Under the pieces are notes generated by a model that was not told the origin of the DNA, did not search any database, and saw nothing but the letters and a program-made list of their open reading frames with translations. 64,000 nucleotides of DNA from the NCBI GenBank assembly GCA_900314575.1, contig OMVS01000003.1, positions 1-64,000 of the forward strand, written 5' to 3'. Position numbers and translations under genes: made by a program. The stretch comes from an uncultured Olsenella sp. (GTDB taxonomy: Bacteria > Actinomycetota > Coriobacteriia > Coriobacteriales > Atopobiaceae). Positions 23,736 through 31,513 of this stretch are shown here, piece after piece; positions within the stretch are counted from its first letter, which is position 1; each line of letters starts with the position of its first letter.

Positions 23736-23762
23736 AAGGCCGGCCCCGGTGGGGCCGGCCTT
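23736..23762 (-). terminator. Terminator after rplL
   Basis: GGCCGGCCCC and GGGGCCGGCC with a 3-base loop, followed by TTTTTTG on the minus strand; a textbook intrinsic terminator 24 bases after rplL. Confidence 0.9.
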
Positions 23763-23785
23763 CTCAGTAGGCGCGGAGTGCGAGC

Positions 23786-24160
23786 TTACTTGAGGGAGAC
23801 GGAAGCGCCAGCCTCCTCGAGCTCCTTCTTGGCGGCCTCGGCCTCGTCCTTCTTGACGCCCTCCATGAGGGTGCCCTTCTTCTCGACGGCCTCCTTGGCC
23901 TCCTTCAGGCCAAGGTTGGTGAGCTTGCGGACGACCTTGATGACGGCGATCTTCTGGGCGCCGAAGTCGTCGAGGACGACGTCGAAGGAGTCCTTCTCCT
24001 CCTCGGCGGGAGCGGCGGCCGCAGGGGCAGCGGCGACGGCGGCGACGGGGGCGGCGGCGGAGACGCCGAAGACGTCCTCCAGCTCGTGAACGAGCTCAGA
24101 GAGCTCGAGGGCGGACATGCTCTTGAGAGCCTCGACGATCTCATCCTTGGTAACAGCCAT
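23786..24160 (-). CDS. rplL: 50S ribosomal protein L7/L12
   Basis: A 124-residue stalk protein. The N-terminal dimerisation domain ([20 protein letters not shown]) is followed by an Ala/Pro hinge (residues about 35-52) and the globular C-terminal domain with [20 protein letters not shown], which recruits translation GTPases. The length is usual. It follows rplJ with a 70-base gap and ends in a strong terminator before rpoB. Confidence 0.98.
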   Translation of the reverse strand: MAVTKDEIVEALKSMSALELSELVHELEDVFGVSAAAPVAAVAAAPAAAAPAEEEKDSFDVVLDDFGAQKIAVIKVVRKLTNLGLKEAKEAVEKKGTLMEGVKKDEAEAAKKELEEAGASVSLK

Positions 24161-24230
24161 GCTGGTTCTCCTTTAAACGGGCACCCTCCTGGGTGCCTGG
24201 TCAAGACGTGCGAACGAACGTGCGCGGGGG

Positions 24231-24758
24231 CTAGGCAGCCTCCTTCTCCTTCTGCTCGGCGACCTGGCTGAGCGCGGTGACGAGACCACGAGCAGGGCCG
24301 GCGCAGACGGAAGCGATGCCGCGGAGCGGCGCCGCCAGGACGTACACGAGCTGGGCGACGAGCTCGTCGTGGGACGGAAGCTCGGCGTAGGCCTTCGCGG
24401 ACTCGGCGTCGAGCGCCTTGCCGTCGGCGATGCCTGCGACCCACTCGATCTTCTTCAGGGCCTCGGACTCCTTCTTGATCGCCTTGGCGGCGTCGACGGG
24501 GTCGTTCTCGAAGAAGACGTAGGCGCAGGTGCCCTTCAGCTTGTCGCTGATGTCAGGCAGGCCCGCGTTCTTGAGGGCGATGTTCACGATGTTGTTCTTG
24601 TAGACCTTCATCGTGGAGTTCGCGTCCCTCAGGGCGTGGCGAAGCTCCTGGGTCTCCTTGACGGTGAGACCGCGGTAGTCAATCACGAAGACGCCCTTGG
24701 AGGACTCGAGGGACTCGGTGACCTTCTGGAGCATGTCGATGTTTGCTTGTGCTGGCAT
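24231..24758 (-). CDS. rplJ: 50S ribosomal protein L10
   Basis: A 175-residue L10 that carries L12 dimers on its C-terminal helix. It begins MPAQANIDMLQKVTESL; the segment FVIDYRGLTVKETQELRHAL is characteristic. The ATG at 24756-24758 has AAGGAGG upstream. A frame extending to 24899 would run through the leader hairpin and is rejected. The leader has the hallmarks of an L10-regulated attenuator, so the L10/L12 complex probably controls its own transcription. Confidence 0.97.
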   Translation of the reverse strand: MPAQANIDMLQKVTESLESSKGVFVIDYRGLTVKETQELRHALRDANSTMKVYKNNIVNIALKNAGLPDISDKLKGTCAYVFFENDPVDAAKAIKKESEALKKIEWVAGIADGKALDAESAKAYAELPSHDELVAQLVYVLAAPLRGIASVCAGPARGLVTALSQVAEQKEKEAA

Positions 24759-24814
24759 TGAGTACACCTCCTTGTAATGCGATCTGGCACGAACTGCCGC
24801 AGAGGATGCACTCC

Positions 24815-24853
24815 AAAAAGGAGGGCTCCGCCTGACGCAGCCAGACGGAGCCC
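24815..24853 (-). terminator. Attenuator terminator in the rplJ leader
   Basis: GGGCTCCG and CGGAGCCC form the lower stem of a long GC hairpin that runs into TCCTTTTTGG on the minus strand. It lies upstream of the rplJ start, between the L10 leader motif and the ribosome-binding site, which is the geometry of a transcription attenuator. Confidence 0.75.
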
Positions 24854-24879
24854 CTGAAGTGACGCCTTCGAAGCTACCT

Positions 24880-24945
24880 CGGCAGGCGGGATACCCCATT
24901 GAGCCTCACGGCACCGGCTGTCTCTGGCAGATAACGTGCAACGGT
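24880..24945 (-). promoter_or_regulatory. L10 leader, autoregulatory RNA element of rplJ-rplL
   Basis: The minus-strand transcript carries GCCAGAGACAGCCGGTGCC, then a short hairpin, CTCAATGG, and CCCGCCTGCCGAGG. This is the arrangement of the known L10 leader (Rfam L10_leader), where L10 or the L10/L12 complex binds a kink-turn. A terminator hairpin follows at 24853-24815, so binding probably switches transcription read-through. The 315-base stretch between rplJ and rplA is explained by this leader, its promoter and the rplA terminator. Confidence 0.8.
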
Positions 24946-24970
24946 ACGTATGCCCTTTCGGGCTCATAGA

Positions 24971-24999
24971 ATTCTCGCAGCCCCGGCTGGGCTTGTCAA
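24971..24999 (-). promoter_or_regulatory. rplJ-rplL promoter
   Basis: Consensus -35 TTGACA (24994-24999), 17-bp spacer and -10 GAGAAT (24971-24976) on the minus strand, just upstream of the L10 leader. Confidence 0.75.
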
Positions 25000-25000
25000 C

Positions 25001-25038
25001 AAAAAATGGCCGCCACGGGAGCCTGCCCCCGTAGCGGC
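25001..25038 (-). terminator. Terminator after rplA
   Basis: GCCGCTACGGG pairs with CCCGTGGCGGC on the minus strand (one mismatch) and runs into CATTTTTTG. It lies 36 bases after the rplA stop and just upstream of the rplJ promoter. Confidence 0.85.
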
Positions 25039-25073
25039 ACATTTTCTACACCCGAGAAGCTCCTCGGGCTAGC

Positions 25074-25778
25074 CTACTCGGCCATGAAGTCGCGGGTGAC
25101 GCTCGGGTCCACCTTGACGCCAGGGCCCATCGTCGAGGAGACGACGACGGACTTGATGTACTTGCCCTTCGCGCTCGACGGCTTGACGCGCAGCAGCTCG
25201 GTCAGCAGGGCGCCGTAGTTCTCCACGAGCTTCTCGGTGTCGAAGGACGCCTTGCCCATGGGGACGTGGCAGATGCCGTAGCGGTCGGCGCGGTACTCGA
25301 CGCGGCCGGCCTTGAGCTCCTTGACCATCTTCTCGACGTCCATGGTGACGGTGCCGAGCTTGGGGTTCGGCATGAGGCCGCGGGGGCCGAGGACGCGACC
25401 GAGGCGGCCGACCTTGCCCATCATGTTCGGCGTCGCGATGGCAGCGTCGAAGTCGATGTTGCCCTTCTGGACCTGCTCGACGAGGTCGTCGGAGCCGACG
25501 ATGTCGGCGCCGGCAGCCTTTGCCTCCTCGGCCTTGGCGCCCTCGGCGAAGACCGCCACGCGGACGCTCTTGCCGGTGCCGTTGGGCAGGCTGATGGAGC
25601 CGCGGATGTTCTGGTCGGCCTTGCGGGTGTCGACGCCCAGGCGGATGGCGACCTCGACGGTCTCGTCGAACTTCGCGCTGGCGAGCTCCTTGACGAGCGC
25701 CATGGCTGCCTTCGGCGCGTAGAGCTTCTTCTCGACCTTCTCGGACGCGTTGTTGTACTTCTTGCCGTGCTTCGCCAT
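25074..25778 (-). CDS. rplA: 50S ribosomal protein L1
   Basis: A 234-residue L1 of the mobile L1 stalk. It starts [20 protein letters not shown] and has the family motif [20 protein letters not shown]. The ATG at 25776-25778 has GGAGG upstream; a frame open to 25820 adds 14 residues without family similarity. The 87-base gap to rplK contains two small GC hairpins (GCGCCCC/GGGGCGC and CGTGG/CCACG) that could be L1 targets, as L1 represses the L11 operon in E. coli; this is untested. Confidence 0.97.
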   Translation of the reverse strand: MAKHGKKYNNASEKVEKKLYAPKAAMALVKELASAKFDETVEVAIRLGVDTRKADQNIRGSISLPNGTGKSVRVAVFAEGAKAEEAKAAGADIVGSDDLVEQVQKGNIDFDAAIATPNMMGKVGRLGRVLGPRGLMPNPKLGTVTMDVEKMVKELKAGRVEYRADRYGICHVPMGKASFDTEKLVENYGALLTELLRVKPSSAKGKYIKSVVVSSTMGPGVKVDPSVTRDFMAE

Positions 25779-25865
25779 TCTCTTACCTCCTGTGGTCACA
25801 GGGCGGCGTGGCCCTCCCACGTAGGCGCCCCGGGGGGCGCGGATTGATACTGCGAGCAGCTCCTG

Positions 25866-26294
25866 CTACTCGGCGATGGTGACGCCCATGGAGCGGGCGG
25901 TACCGGCGACGATCCTCTTGGCGGCCTCGATGTCGTTGGCGTTGAGGTCCGGCATCTTGATCTCGGCGATCTTGGTGAGCTGCTCCTGCGTGAGCTGGCC
26001 GACCTTGTCGCGCTGGGGCACGCCGGAGCCGCTCTTGAGGCCGAGCTCCTTCTTGATCAGCTGGGCCGCGGGAGGGGTCTTGGTGATGAAGGTGAAGGAG
26101 CGGTCCTCGTAGACGGTGATCTCGACGGGGATGATGTCGCCGGCCTTGTCCTTCGTCTCAGCGTTGAACTGCTGGCAGAACTGCATGATGTTGACCTGCG
26201 CGGCGCCCAGAGCGGGGCCGACGGGAGGCGCGGGGTTGGCCTGGCCGGCAGGAATCTGGAGCTTGATGAAGTGCACTACCTTCTTCTTGGGCAT
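25866..26294 (-). CDS. rplK: 50S ribosomal protein L11
   Basis: A 142-residue L11 of the GTPase-associated centre. It shows [20 protein letters not shown] near the N-terminus and the C-terminal rRNA-binding domain with [20 protein letters not shown]. The length is typical. It follows nusG by 98 bases and precedes rplA. L11 is the thiostrepton target; the Pro residues at the N-terminal domain look unchanged. Confidence 0.98.
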   Translation of the reverse strand: MPKKKVVHFIKLQIPAGQANPAPPVGPALGAAQVNIMQFCQQFNAETKDKAGDIIPVEITVYEDRSFTFITKTPPAAQLIKKELGLKSGSGVPQRDKVGQLTQEQLTKIAEIKMPDLNANDIEAAKRIVAGTARSMGVTIAE

Positions 26295-26392
26295 GTTCCC
26301 TCCTAGGAACTCGTTGCTCTAACGAAGCTATGTCGCTGCCAGGCACAGAGAAGCATTCCTCACCGAATCAGTGGCTGGCAAGGTTGACCTGT

Positions 26393-26959
26393 CTACTCCA
26401 GGACGGTTACCTGGTCGAGGGTGAGCTCCACGGGCGTCTCGCGGCCGAAGATCATGAGCATGACCTTGACCTTGCCAGCCTCGAGGTTGACCTCGCTGAC
26501 CTGGCCGTCGAAGTCCGCCAGTGGGCCGGAGACGACCTTGATCGCCTGGCCGACCTCGAGGTTAGTCGAGGTGCGCTTGGGAGTTGCCTGCTGCTTGGGA
26601 CCGACGTTGCCGGAGCGGCGCATGATCTTGTCGTACTCGGAGCGGCGAAGCGGCATGGGCGTGCCGTCGATGCCGACGAACCCGGTTACGCCCGGGGTGT
26701 TGCGCACGACGGCCCAGGTATTGTCGTCCACCTTGCGGTGGTCTGCCTCGATGTGGACGAGGACGTAGCCCGGGAAGACCTTGGACTCCTTGGTGGTGCG
26801 CTCGCCACCGTCCTTGATCTCCGTGACCTCCTCCATCGGGATCTGGATGTTGTCGATCTTGTCCTCGAGGTTGTAGGTCTCAATCCGGTGCTCGAGGTCG
26901 GTCTTGACCTTGTTCTCGTAGCCGGAATAGGTGTGCAGCACGAACCAACGCTTAGGCAT
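26393..26959 (-). CDS. nusG: Transcription termination/antitermination protein NusG
   Basis: A 188-residue NusG. The NGN domain starts MPKRWFVLHTYSGYENKVK and contains FPGYVLVHIEADHRKVDD; the C-terminal KOW domain shows VVSGPLADFDGQVSEVNLEAGKVKVMLMIFGRETPVEL-type residues. It links RNA polymerase to Rho or the ribosome. The ATG at 26957-26959 follows GAGGGGGT; the open frame continues upstream to 27022 only because it overlaps secE. It sits two bases from the secE stop, a coupled pair. Confidence 0.98.
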   Translation of the reverse strand: MPKRWFVLHTYSGYENKVKTDLEHRIETYNLEDKIDNIQIPMEEVTEIKDGGERTTKESKVFPGYVLVHIEADHRKVDDNTWAVVRNTPGVTGFVGIDGTPMPLRRSEYDKIMRRSGNVGPKQQATPKRTSTNLEVGQAIKVVSGPLADFDGQVSEVNLEAGKVKVMLMIFGRETPVELTLDQVTVLE

Positions 26960-26961
26960 TT

Positions 26962-27342
26962 CTACCCCCTCAAGCTCGTGAAGGCGACGAGCCCCGCCAC
27001 GAAGCCCGTGTCGACGAGCCACACGCAGACGCCGAAGACGACGAGCATGGCGATGACGGCGAGCGAGTAGTTGCGCAGCTCGGTGCGGGAGGGCCAGACG
27101 ACCTGGTGCATCTCGACGCGCACGTCCTTGAAGTACGAGGACATGCGGGAGAGAGGCCCTCTCTTCTGCTTCTTCTCCGCACCCTTCCTAGAAGGTGCTG
27201 AACTCTTGCTGGCCTTCTTCACGTCAGCGCCCTTGGTAGGAGCGACGTCGACGCCGGACGCCTCATGGAGGGCCTCCAGCTCGGCGCGTTCCTGCTGCCG
27301 CGCCTTGCGAGCCGCCCTCTTGTTGCGTTCTTTCTTGGCCAT
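26962..27342 (-). CDS. secE: Preprotein translocase subunit SecE
   Basis: A 126-residue single-span SecE. The conserved amphipathic region and membrane helix are at the C-terminal half (FKDVRVEMHQVVWPSRTELR, then about 20 hydrophobic residues). The first 65 residues are a Lys/Arg/Ala-rich cytoplasmic extension, longer than the minimal protein but common in actinobacteria. It precedes nusG and follows tRNA-Trp, the usual secE-nusG context. Confidence 0.96.
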   Translation of the reverse strand: MAKKERNKRAARKARQQERAELEALHEASGVDVAPTKGADVKKASKSSAPSRKGAEKKQKRGPLSRMSSYFKDVRVEMHQVVWPSRTELRNYSLAVIAMLVVFGVCVWLVDTGFVAGLVAFTSLRG

Positions 27343-27412
27343 CCGTGCACCTCCTAAAACCTGTATTCATAGAAACCGGCTAACCCCGAAGGGAAAGCCG
27401 GTGGTCAAAAGC

Positions 27413-27488
27413 TGGCACGCCAGGAAGGATTCGAACCCTCAACAAACGGTTTTGGAGACCGCCGCTCTACCATTGGAGCTACTGGCGT
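27413..27488 (-). tRNA. tRNA-Trp (CCA)
   Basis: A 76-nt cloverleaf on the minus strand with acceptor ACGCCAG/CTGGCGT, anticodon loop CTCCAAA with CCA, T-loop TTCGAAT and encoded 3' CCA. It lies between rpmG and secE, the conserved place for this tRNA. A hairpin with a weak T-tract follows before secE. Confidence 0.96.
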
Positions 27489-27502
27489 AGGTGGAAACTA
27501 TT

Positions 27503-27652
27503 TTAGCGCGTTTCCTTGTGCACGGTGTGCTTCTGGCACCACGGGCAATACTTCTTCATCTCAAGACGCTCGGGGTTGTTAGCCTTGTTCTTGGTGATGG
27601 TGTAATTGCGACGCTTGCACTCGGTGCATGCGAGAGTAACCATTGTACGCAT
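27503..27652 (-). CDS. rpmG: 50S ribosomal protein L33
   Basis: A 49-residue L33 beginning [19 protein letters not shown], with two Cys pairs (CTEC and CPWC) that make it the zinc-binding form. The ATG at 27650-27652 follows GGAGGACT. It is part of the conserved run rpmG, tRNA-Trp, secE, nusG. The Cys-containing form would be under zinc control if a second, Cys-free copy exists elsewhere; that cannot be seen here. Confidence 0.97.
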   Translation of the reverse strand: MRTMVTLACTECKRRNYTITKNKANNPERLEMKKYCPWCQKHTVHKETR

Positions 27653-27709
27653 GAGTCCTCCTGTATGGCAACCGCGAGCAAGACCACCTCGCCCGTGGCA
27701 CGGGTAAAG

Positions 27710-27739
27710 AACTTACCATTCTAGCGTGGGAGCTGTCAA
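27710..27739 (-). promoter_or_regulatory. Promoter of rpmG-tRNA-Trp-secE-nusG
   Basis: Consensus -35 TTGACA (27734-27739) and -10 TAAGTT (27710-27715) with an 18-bp spacer on the minus strand, about 60 bases before rpmG. It follows the tuf terminator and starts a new transcript. Confidence 0.65.
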
Positions 27740-27836
27740 ACCCCACAGGCATCAAAGTCTAGGCGCCTACAAAACGTCCAAATATGAGTCCCGAAGCGTG
27801 GCTCTGTATTAGTAGCAAAGCATTGTTCGGCCATGC

Positions 27837-27868
27837 AAAAGGCCCGGCACCCAAGGGCACCGGGCCTT
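27837..27868 (-). terminator. Terminator after tuf
   Basis: GGCCCGGTGCCC pairs with GGGTGCCGGGCC on the minus strand, ending in TTTTG, 20 bases after the tuf stop. Confidence 0.85.
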
Positions 27869-27887
27869 ACAGCTCTAGAGGCTAGAG

Positions 27888-29093
27888 CTACTCGACGATC
27901 GTGGAGACACGGCCGTCGCCGACGGTGTGGCCGCCCTCGCGGATTGCGAAGCGCAGGCCCTCCTCCATCGCGATCGGGTGAATCAGGTCGCAGGAGATGG
28001 TGACGTGGTCACCCGGCATGGCCATCTCGACCTTGTTGCCGTCCTTGTCGGTCAGCTCGTAGATGTCGCCAGTGACGTCCGTGGTGCGGAAGTAGAACTG
28101 GGGACGATAGCCGGAGAAGAACGGGGTGTGACGGCCACCCTCCTCCTTGGTCAGAACGTAAATCTCACCGGTGAACTTGTGGTGAGGGGTGACGGTGCCG
28201 GGCTTGCAGATGACCTGGCCGCGCTCGATGTCCTCGCGACGGATGCCGCGGAGCAGGATGCCGACGTTGTCGCCAGCCTCGCAGAAGTCGAGCGTCTTGC
28301 GGAACATCTCGATGCCGGTAGCGGTGGACTTCTGGGTCTCCTTGATGCCGACGATCTCGACCGGGTCGTTGAGGTTCAGGACACCGCGCTCGACACGGCC
28401 GGTTGCGACGGTACCACGACCAGAGATGGTCATGACATCCTCGATGGCCATGAGGAACGGCTTCTCGTCGTCGCGAGCGGGCGTCGGGATGTAGGAGTCG
28501 ACGGTGTGCATGAGCTCGATGATGGAGTCGACCCACTTCTGCTCGCCGTTGAGGGCGCCAAGGGCGGAGCCACGGATGATCGGCATGTTGTCGCCATCGT
28601 AGCCGTACTCGGAGAGAAGGTCGCGGGTCTCCATCTCGACGAGGTCGATGAGCTCCTCATCGTCGACCATGTCGCACTTGTTCAGGAAGACGACGATGTA
28701 CTTGACGCCGACCTGACGGGCGAGGAGGATGTGCTCGCGCGTCTGGGCCATCGGGCCGTCGGTAGCGGCGATGACGAGGATGGCACCATCCATCTGAGCG
28801 GCGCCGGAAATCATGTTCTTGATGTAGTCGGCGTGGCCGGGGCAGTCGACGTGAGCGTAGTGGCGCTCCCAGGTCTCATACTCCTCGTGGGCGACGGAGA
28901 TGGTGATGCCGCGCTGACGCTCCTCGGGAGCCTTGTCAATGTCCTCGAAGGGGACGAACGTCGCCTTGCAGCCCGGGGTCTCAGAAAGAACCTTGGTAAT
29001 AGCGGCGGTAAGGGTGGTCTTACCGTGGTCAACGTGACCAATCGTTCCGATGTTTACGTGAGGCTTCGAACGATCAAACTTCTCCTTGGCCAT
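27888..29093 (-). CDS. tuf: Translation elongation factor Tu
   Basis: A 401-residue EF-Tu that delivers aminoacyl-tRNA. The G motifs are [17 protein letters not shown] and NKCD, and the family C-terminus [12 protein letters not shown] is intact. The length is a few residues above the E. coli protein. It is separate from the str operon, encoded downstream of tRNA-Tyr, tRNA-Thr and tRNA-Met on one probable transcript. The GDP-site and kirromycin-site residues show nothing unusual by eye. Confidence 0.99.
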   Translation of the reverse strand: MAKEKFDRSKPHVNIGTIGHVDHGKTTLTAAITKVLSETPGCKATFVPFEDIDKAPEERQRGITISVAHEEYETWERHYAHVDCPGHADYIKNMISGAAQMDGAILVIAATDGPMAQTREHILLARQVGVKYIVVFLNKCDMVDDEELIDLVEMETRDLLSEYGYDGDNMPIIRGSALGALNGEQKWVDSIIELMHTVDSYIPTPARDDEKPFLMAIEDVMTISGRGTVATGRVERGVLNLNDPVEIVGIKETQKSTATGIEMFRKTLDFCEAGDNVGILLRGIRREDIERGQVICKPGTVTPHHKFTGEIYVLTKEEGGRHTPFFSGYRPQFYFRTTDVTGDIYELTDKDGNKVEMAMPGDHVTISCDLIHPIAMEEGLRFAIREGGHTVGDGRVSTIVE

Positions 29094-29180
29094 GCGCCGT
29101 CCTCCTTACATGAAACGGCCACCACGGCCGCTTCAATTACCTACCTGCTATATATCTTCGGTATCGCTACCGGAAGAATC

Positions 29181-29257
29181 TGGTACCGGTGACTGGATTC
29201 GAACCAGTGACATCGCGGGTATGAGCCGCGTGCTCTAACCAGCTGAGCTACACCGGC
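29181..29257 (-). tRNA. tRNA with CAT anticodon, probably elongator Met
   Basis: A 77-nt cloverleaf: GCCGGTG...CACCGGT, anticodon stem CGCGG/CCGCG with loop CTCATAC, T-loop TTCGAAT, CCA encoded. The three G-C pairs typical of initiator anticodon stems are absent, so it is not the initiator. A lysidine-modified isoleucine tRNA cannot be excluded. The terminal acceptor pair is G-U. Confidence 0.9.
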
Positions 29258-29276
29258 AGGTGTGCCTGCTTGAAAA

Positions 29277-29352
29277 TGGAGCCCGCGACCGGATTCGAAC
29301 CGGTGACCTCTTCGTTACCAACGAAGTGCTCTACCGACTGAGCTACACGGGC
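29277..29352 (-). tRNA. tRNA-Thr (GGT)
   Basis: A 76-nt cloverleaf with acceptor GCCCGTG/CGCGGGC, anticodon loop TTGGTAA (GGT), T-loop TTCGAAT and encoded CCA. Second tRNA of the Tyr-Thr-Met-tuf unit. Confidence 0.96.
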
Positions 29353-29358
29353 ATGGAA

Positions 29359-29442
29359 TGGTGGGGATGCTTGGACTCGAACCAAGGAACCCAGAGGGAG
29401 CGGATTTACAGTCCGCCGCAGTTGCCGCTGTGCCACATCCCC
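29359..29442 (-). tRNA. tRNA-Tyr (GTA)
   Basis: An 84-nt tRNA with a long variable arm. Acceptor GGGGATG/CATCCCC, anticodon loop CTGTAAA (GTA), T-loop TTCGAGT, encoded CCA. First gene of the Tyr-Thr-Met-tuf unit, 61 bases downstream of a strong promoter. Confidence 0.96.
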
Positions 29443-29502
29443 ATATTCCGTTCTCAAGCTCTTGCTCGTTCCGCCGTGGGGCGTCCCTTGCAAGCGGATG
29501 GT

Positions 29503-29531
29503 ATCTTACGCCCTGCCAAAACCCTTGTCAA
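29503..29531 (-). promoter_or_regulatory. Promoter of the tRNA-Tyr/Thr/Met-tuf unit
   Basis: Minus-strand -35 TTGACA (29526-29531), 17-bp spacer, -10 TAAGAT (29503-29508). One of the best promoters in the window. The rest of 29532-29683 shows nothing recognisable. Confidence 0.85.
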
Positions 29532-29683
29532 CTGGAAGCGCCCGAAAGTTCGCGATGCTTTCGTGTGCCCTCATCAATCCTGCACAACTCTCACGACGCA
29601 CCCCTAGCCACCTGCGGCTTCGCGTTGTGGGCGGTCCGTCAGACGGCTCGCGGCCGGCATGGGGCGCACCTCGCCTACGAGAA

Positions 29684-29707
29684 AGGCCACGGGGTCACCC
29701 GTGGCCT
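29684..29707 (-). terminator. Terminator after tRNA-Thr (TGT)
   Basis: AGGCCACGGG and CCCGTGGCCT form a 10-bp stem followed by TTTCTC on the minus strand, 12 bases after the tRNA. Confidence 0.8.
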
Positions 29708-29719
29708 CGCGTGCGTCGG

Positions 29720-29792
29720 AGCTGGTGGCCGGGCTCGAACCGGCGACGACTAGTTTACAAGACTAGGGCTCTGCCAACTGAGCTACACCAGC
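29720..29792 (-). tRNA. tRNA-Thr (TGT)
   Basis: A 73-nt cloverleaf with acceptor GCTGGTG/CACCAGC, anticodon loop CTTGTAA (TGT) in a CTAGT/ACTAG stem, and T-loop TTCGAGC. The 3' CCA is not encoded, unlike the other tRNAs here. It has its own promoter and terminator. Confidence 0.94.
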
Positions 29793-29800
29793 GCAGGAAC

Positions 29801-29830
29801 ATAGTAGCGCCTTCGTGCGCGCGCCGCCAA
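29801..29830 (-). promoter_or_regulatory. Promoter of tRNA-Thr (TGT)
   Basis: Minus-strand -35 TTGGCG (29825-29830), 18-bp spacer and -10 TACTAT (29801-29806), eight bases before the tRNA 5' end. Confidence 0.6.
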
Positions 29831-29847
29831 CCCCCCGCCCCAAGGCA

Positions 29848-30426
29848 CTACATGCGACCGAGCAGGCGGTTGAGCTTCTCGCGCGTCTCCGAATCGAGCC
29901 GGTCCTCTACCGTGAGGCGGTGGTGGCTGCGCTCCTCGCGCTCGCGCTCCACCTCGCGAGCGATCTCGTTCACGTCGTGGACGAGCACGTCGCTCGAAAC
30001 GCGGGTCACGGGGATTCCGCCCACGGTCGCACGGATCGTGTTGTCCGAGGTGATGACCGTGACCTCCCTTGGCTGTCGGCGCGCCGTGGTGACGAGGCGC
30101 TCGATCACGCTGTCGGCGCTCTCGCCGGTCTCGGAGAAGACCACTCTCACGCCCGCCTTGGGGAGGTTGGGCCTGTCCGGCGAGACGTTACCCGCGGCGT
30201 CGAAGACCACGACGGCCTCGTAGCGCCCCTGCGCATAGGCGGCCACATCCGAGACGAGCCTCTCGCGCGCAGCCTCGAAGGGGTCGGCGGCGTCGGACTC
30301 GTCCATGAGCGAGGTGTAGCGCTCGCCCTTGAAGATGACGTTGTAGCCGTCCACGACGAGGAGCTCCCTCTTGCCCGAGAGCCTGAGGCTCCCCTTGGGC
30401 GCCGCGCCGTTCGAGCCCCTAGACAT
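29848..30426 (-). CDS. yacP: YacP-like NYN-domain ribonuclease (Rae1 family)
   Basis: A 192-residue protein with a PIN-like NYN fold. The acidic active-site residues are visible in LLVVDGYNVIFKG and in VVVFDAAGNV and VITSDNTIRAT. In B. subtilis the homologue Rae1 (YacP) cleaves mRNA in the ribosomal A site. The ATG at 30424-30426 overlaps the end of rlmB by eight bases. A longer frame to 30579 would lie almost wholly inside rlmB and is not used. The rlmB-yacP pairing is conserved in Firmicutes, which supports the call. Confidence 0.85.
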   Translation of the reverse strand: MSRGSNGAAPKGSLRLSGKRELLVVDGYNVIFKGERYTSLMDESDAADPFEAARERLVSDVAAYAQGRYEAVVVFDAAGNVSPDRPNLPKAGVRVVFSETGESADSVIERLVTTARRQPREVTVITSDNTIRATVGGIPVTRVSSDVLVHDVNEIAREVEREREERSHHRLTVEDRLDSETREKLNRLLGRM

Positions 30427-31504
30427 CTCCGCCCGAGCCTTCCTGCAGCCCGTCTCGTCCCGGGGCGTCACCCTCTCGGCCTGCGCCCTGCCGGCCACCC
30501 GGCTCCTGTCCAGACGGGGCCTCGGCGAGCTCCTCGCGCCGCAGCCACTCGTAGCACATGACGGTCGCAGCCTGCGCAACGTTGAGCGACTCCACGCGCC
30601 CGCGCTGGGGCAGGCGGCAGGTGAAGTCGCACGCCCTCAGCACCAGCTGCGAGACGCCCTCCCCCTCCGAGCCCATGACCAGGCAGAAGCGGCCCTCGAC
30701 GGGGGCGTGCCAGACGTCGTCGCGCGCGTGCTCGCTCGCGGCCCCCACCCAGAAGCCCGCGTCCTTGAGCTCGTCGATGGCGCGGGCGAGGTTGGCGACG
30801 CGCGCGATCGGCACGTGCAGCACGGCACCGGCCGACGTCTTGTACGCGGCGGTGCCGACGCGGGCGGCGCGGGCGTTGGCGACCACGACGCCCGCCGCGC
30901 CCACGACCTCCGCCGAGCGCACGATGGCGCCGAAGTTGCCCTCGTCGGTCACGTGGTCGAGAAGGACGACGAGGGCGTCGCCCTCCCCCGCCGCCGAGAC
31001 GACGTCCTCGAAGGTCGCGTAGGAGAAGGGCTCGGTCTCGAGCATGATGCCCTGGTGGGCACCGTGCGAGCTGAGCTTGTCGAGCCGCGCGCGCGGGACC
31101 TCCTCGACGCGCACGCCCGCCCCCTCGAGGGTGTGCACGAGGCGCTCGAGGGTGGCGTCCTGCTCGCCCCGCGTCTCGGCCACGAGGGCGCGCCGGATGG
31201 GGACGCCCACCTCGAGGGCCTCGGCGCAGGCGCGCCTGCCCTCGATGAGGTCGCTCTCGCGCCTGCGCTCGGGGCGGCGCTGCCCCCTCGGGGCCGACCC
31301 CGTGCGCCCGGAGCCCCGCCCGGCACCGCGCGGCGCGCTGCCGTGGCCGTCCTGGCGCCTCCCCGAGGCGAGGCGGCCAGCCCCTTTGCGGGCGGCGGCC
31401 CTCCCCTCGGGACCCTTCCTGCCGGCACCTGCGCCTGCGCCCTGCGGGCGCTGCCCCCTGCCGGGCCGGCCGGCTCCCGTCTGACCCCTCCTGCCAGCTG
31501 CCAT
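30419..31504 (-). CDS. rlmB: 23S rRNA (guanosine-2'-O)-methyltransferase RlmB, SpoU/TrmH family
   Basis: A 361-residue SPOUT methyltransferase. The substrate-binding domain begins near residue 86 (LIEGRRACAEAL). The three SpoU motifs follow: NFGAIVRSAEVVGAAGVV, LVMGSEGEGVS and LNVAQAATVMCYEWL. The first 80 residues are an Arg/Gly/Ala-rich, probably disordered tail, and a shorter polar tail ends the protein. Such basic tails are known in actinobacterial homologues and may bind RNA. It sits between cysS and yacP, as in Firmicutes. Confidence 0.9.
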   Translation of the reverse strand: MAAGRRGQTGAGRPGRGQRPQGAGAGAGRKGPEGRAAARKGAGRLASGRRQDGHGSAPRGAGRGSGRTGSAPRGQRRPERRRESDLIEGRRACAEALEVGVPIRRALVAETRGEQDATLERLVHTLEGAGVRVEEVPRARLDKLSSHGAHQGIMLETEPFSYATFEDVVSAAGEGDALVVLLDHVTDEGNFGAIVRSAEVVGAAGVVVANARAARVGTAAYKTSAGAVLHVPIARVANLARAIDELKDAGFWVGAASEHARDDVWHAPVEGRFCLVMGSEGEGVSQLVLRACDFTCRLPQRGRVESLNVAQAATVMCYEWLRREELAEAPSGQEPGGRQGAGREGDAPGRDGLQEGSGGDV

Positions 31505-31513
31505 CTCTCCCCC

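Noticed and set aside
29181-29257. Initiator tRNA-Met.
   Set aside because: The anticodon stem is CGCGG/CCGCG, without the three consecutive G-C pairs of initiator tRNAs, and the acceptor end lacks the typical mismatch.
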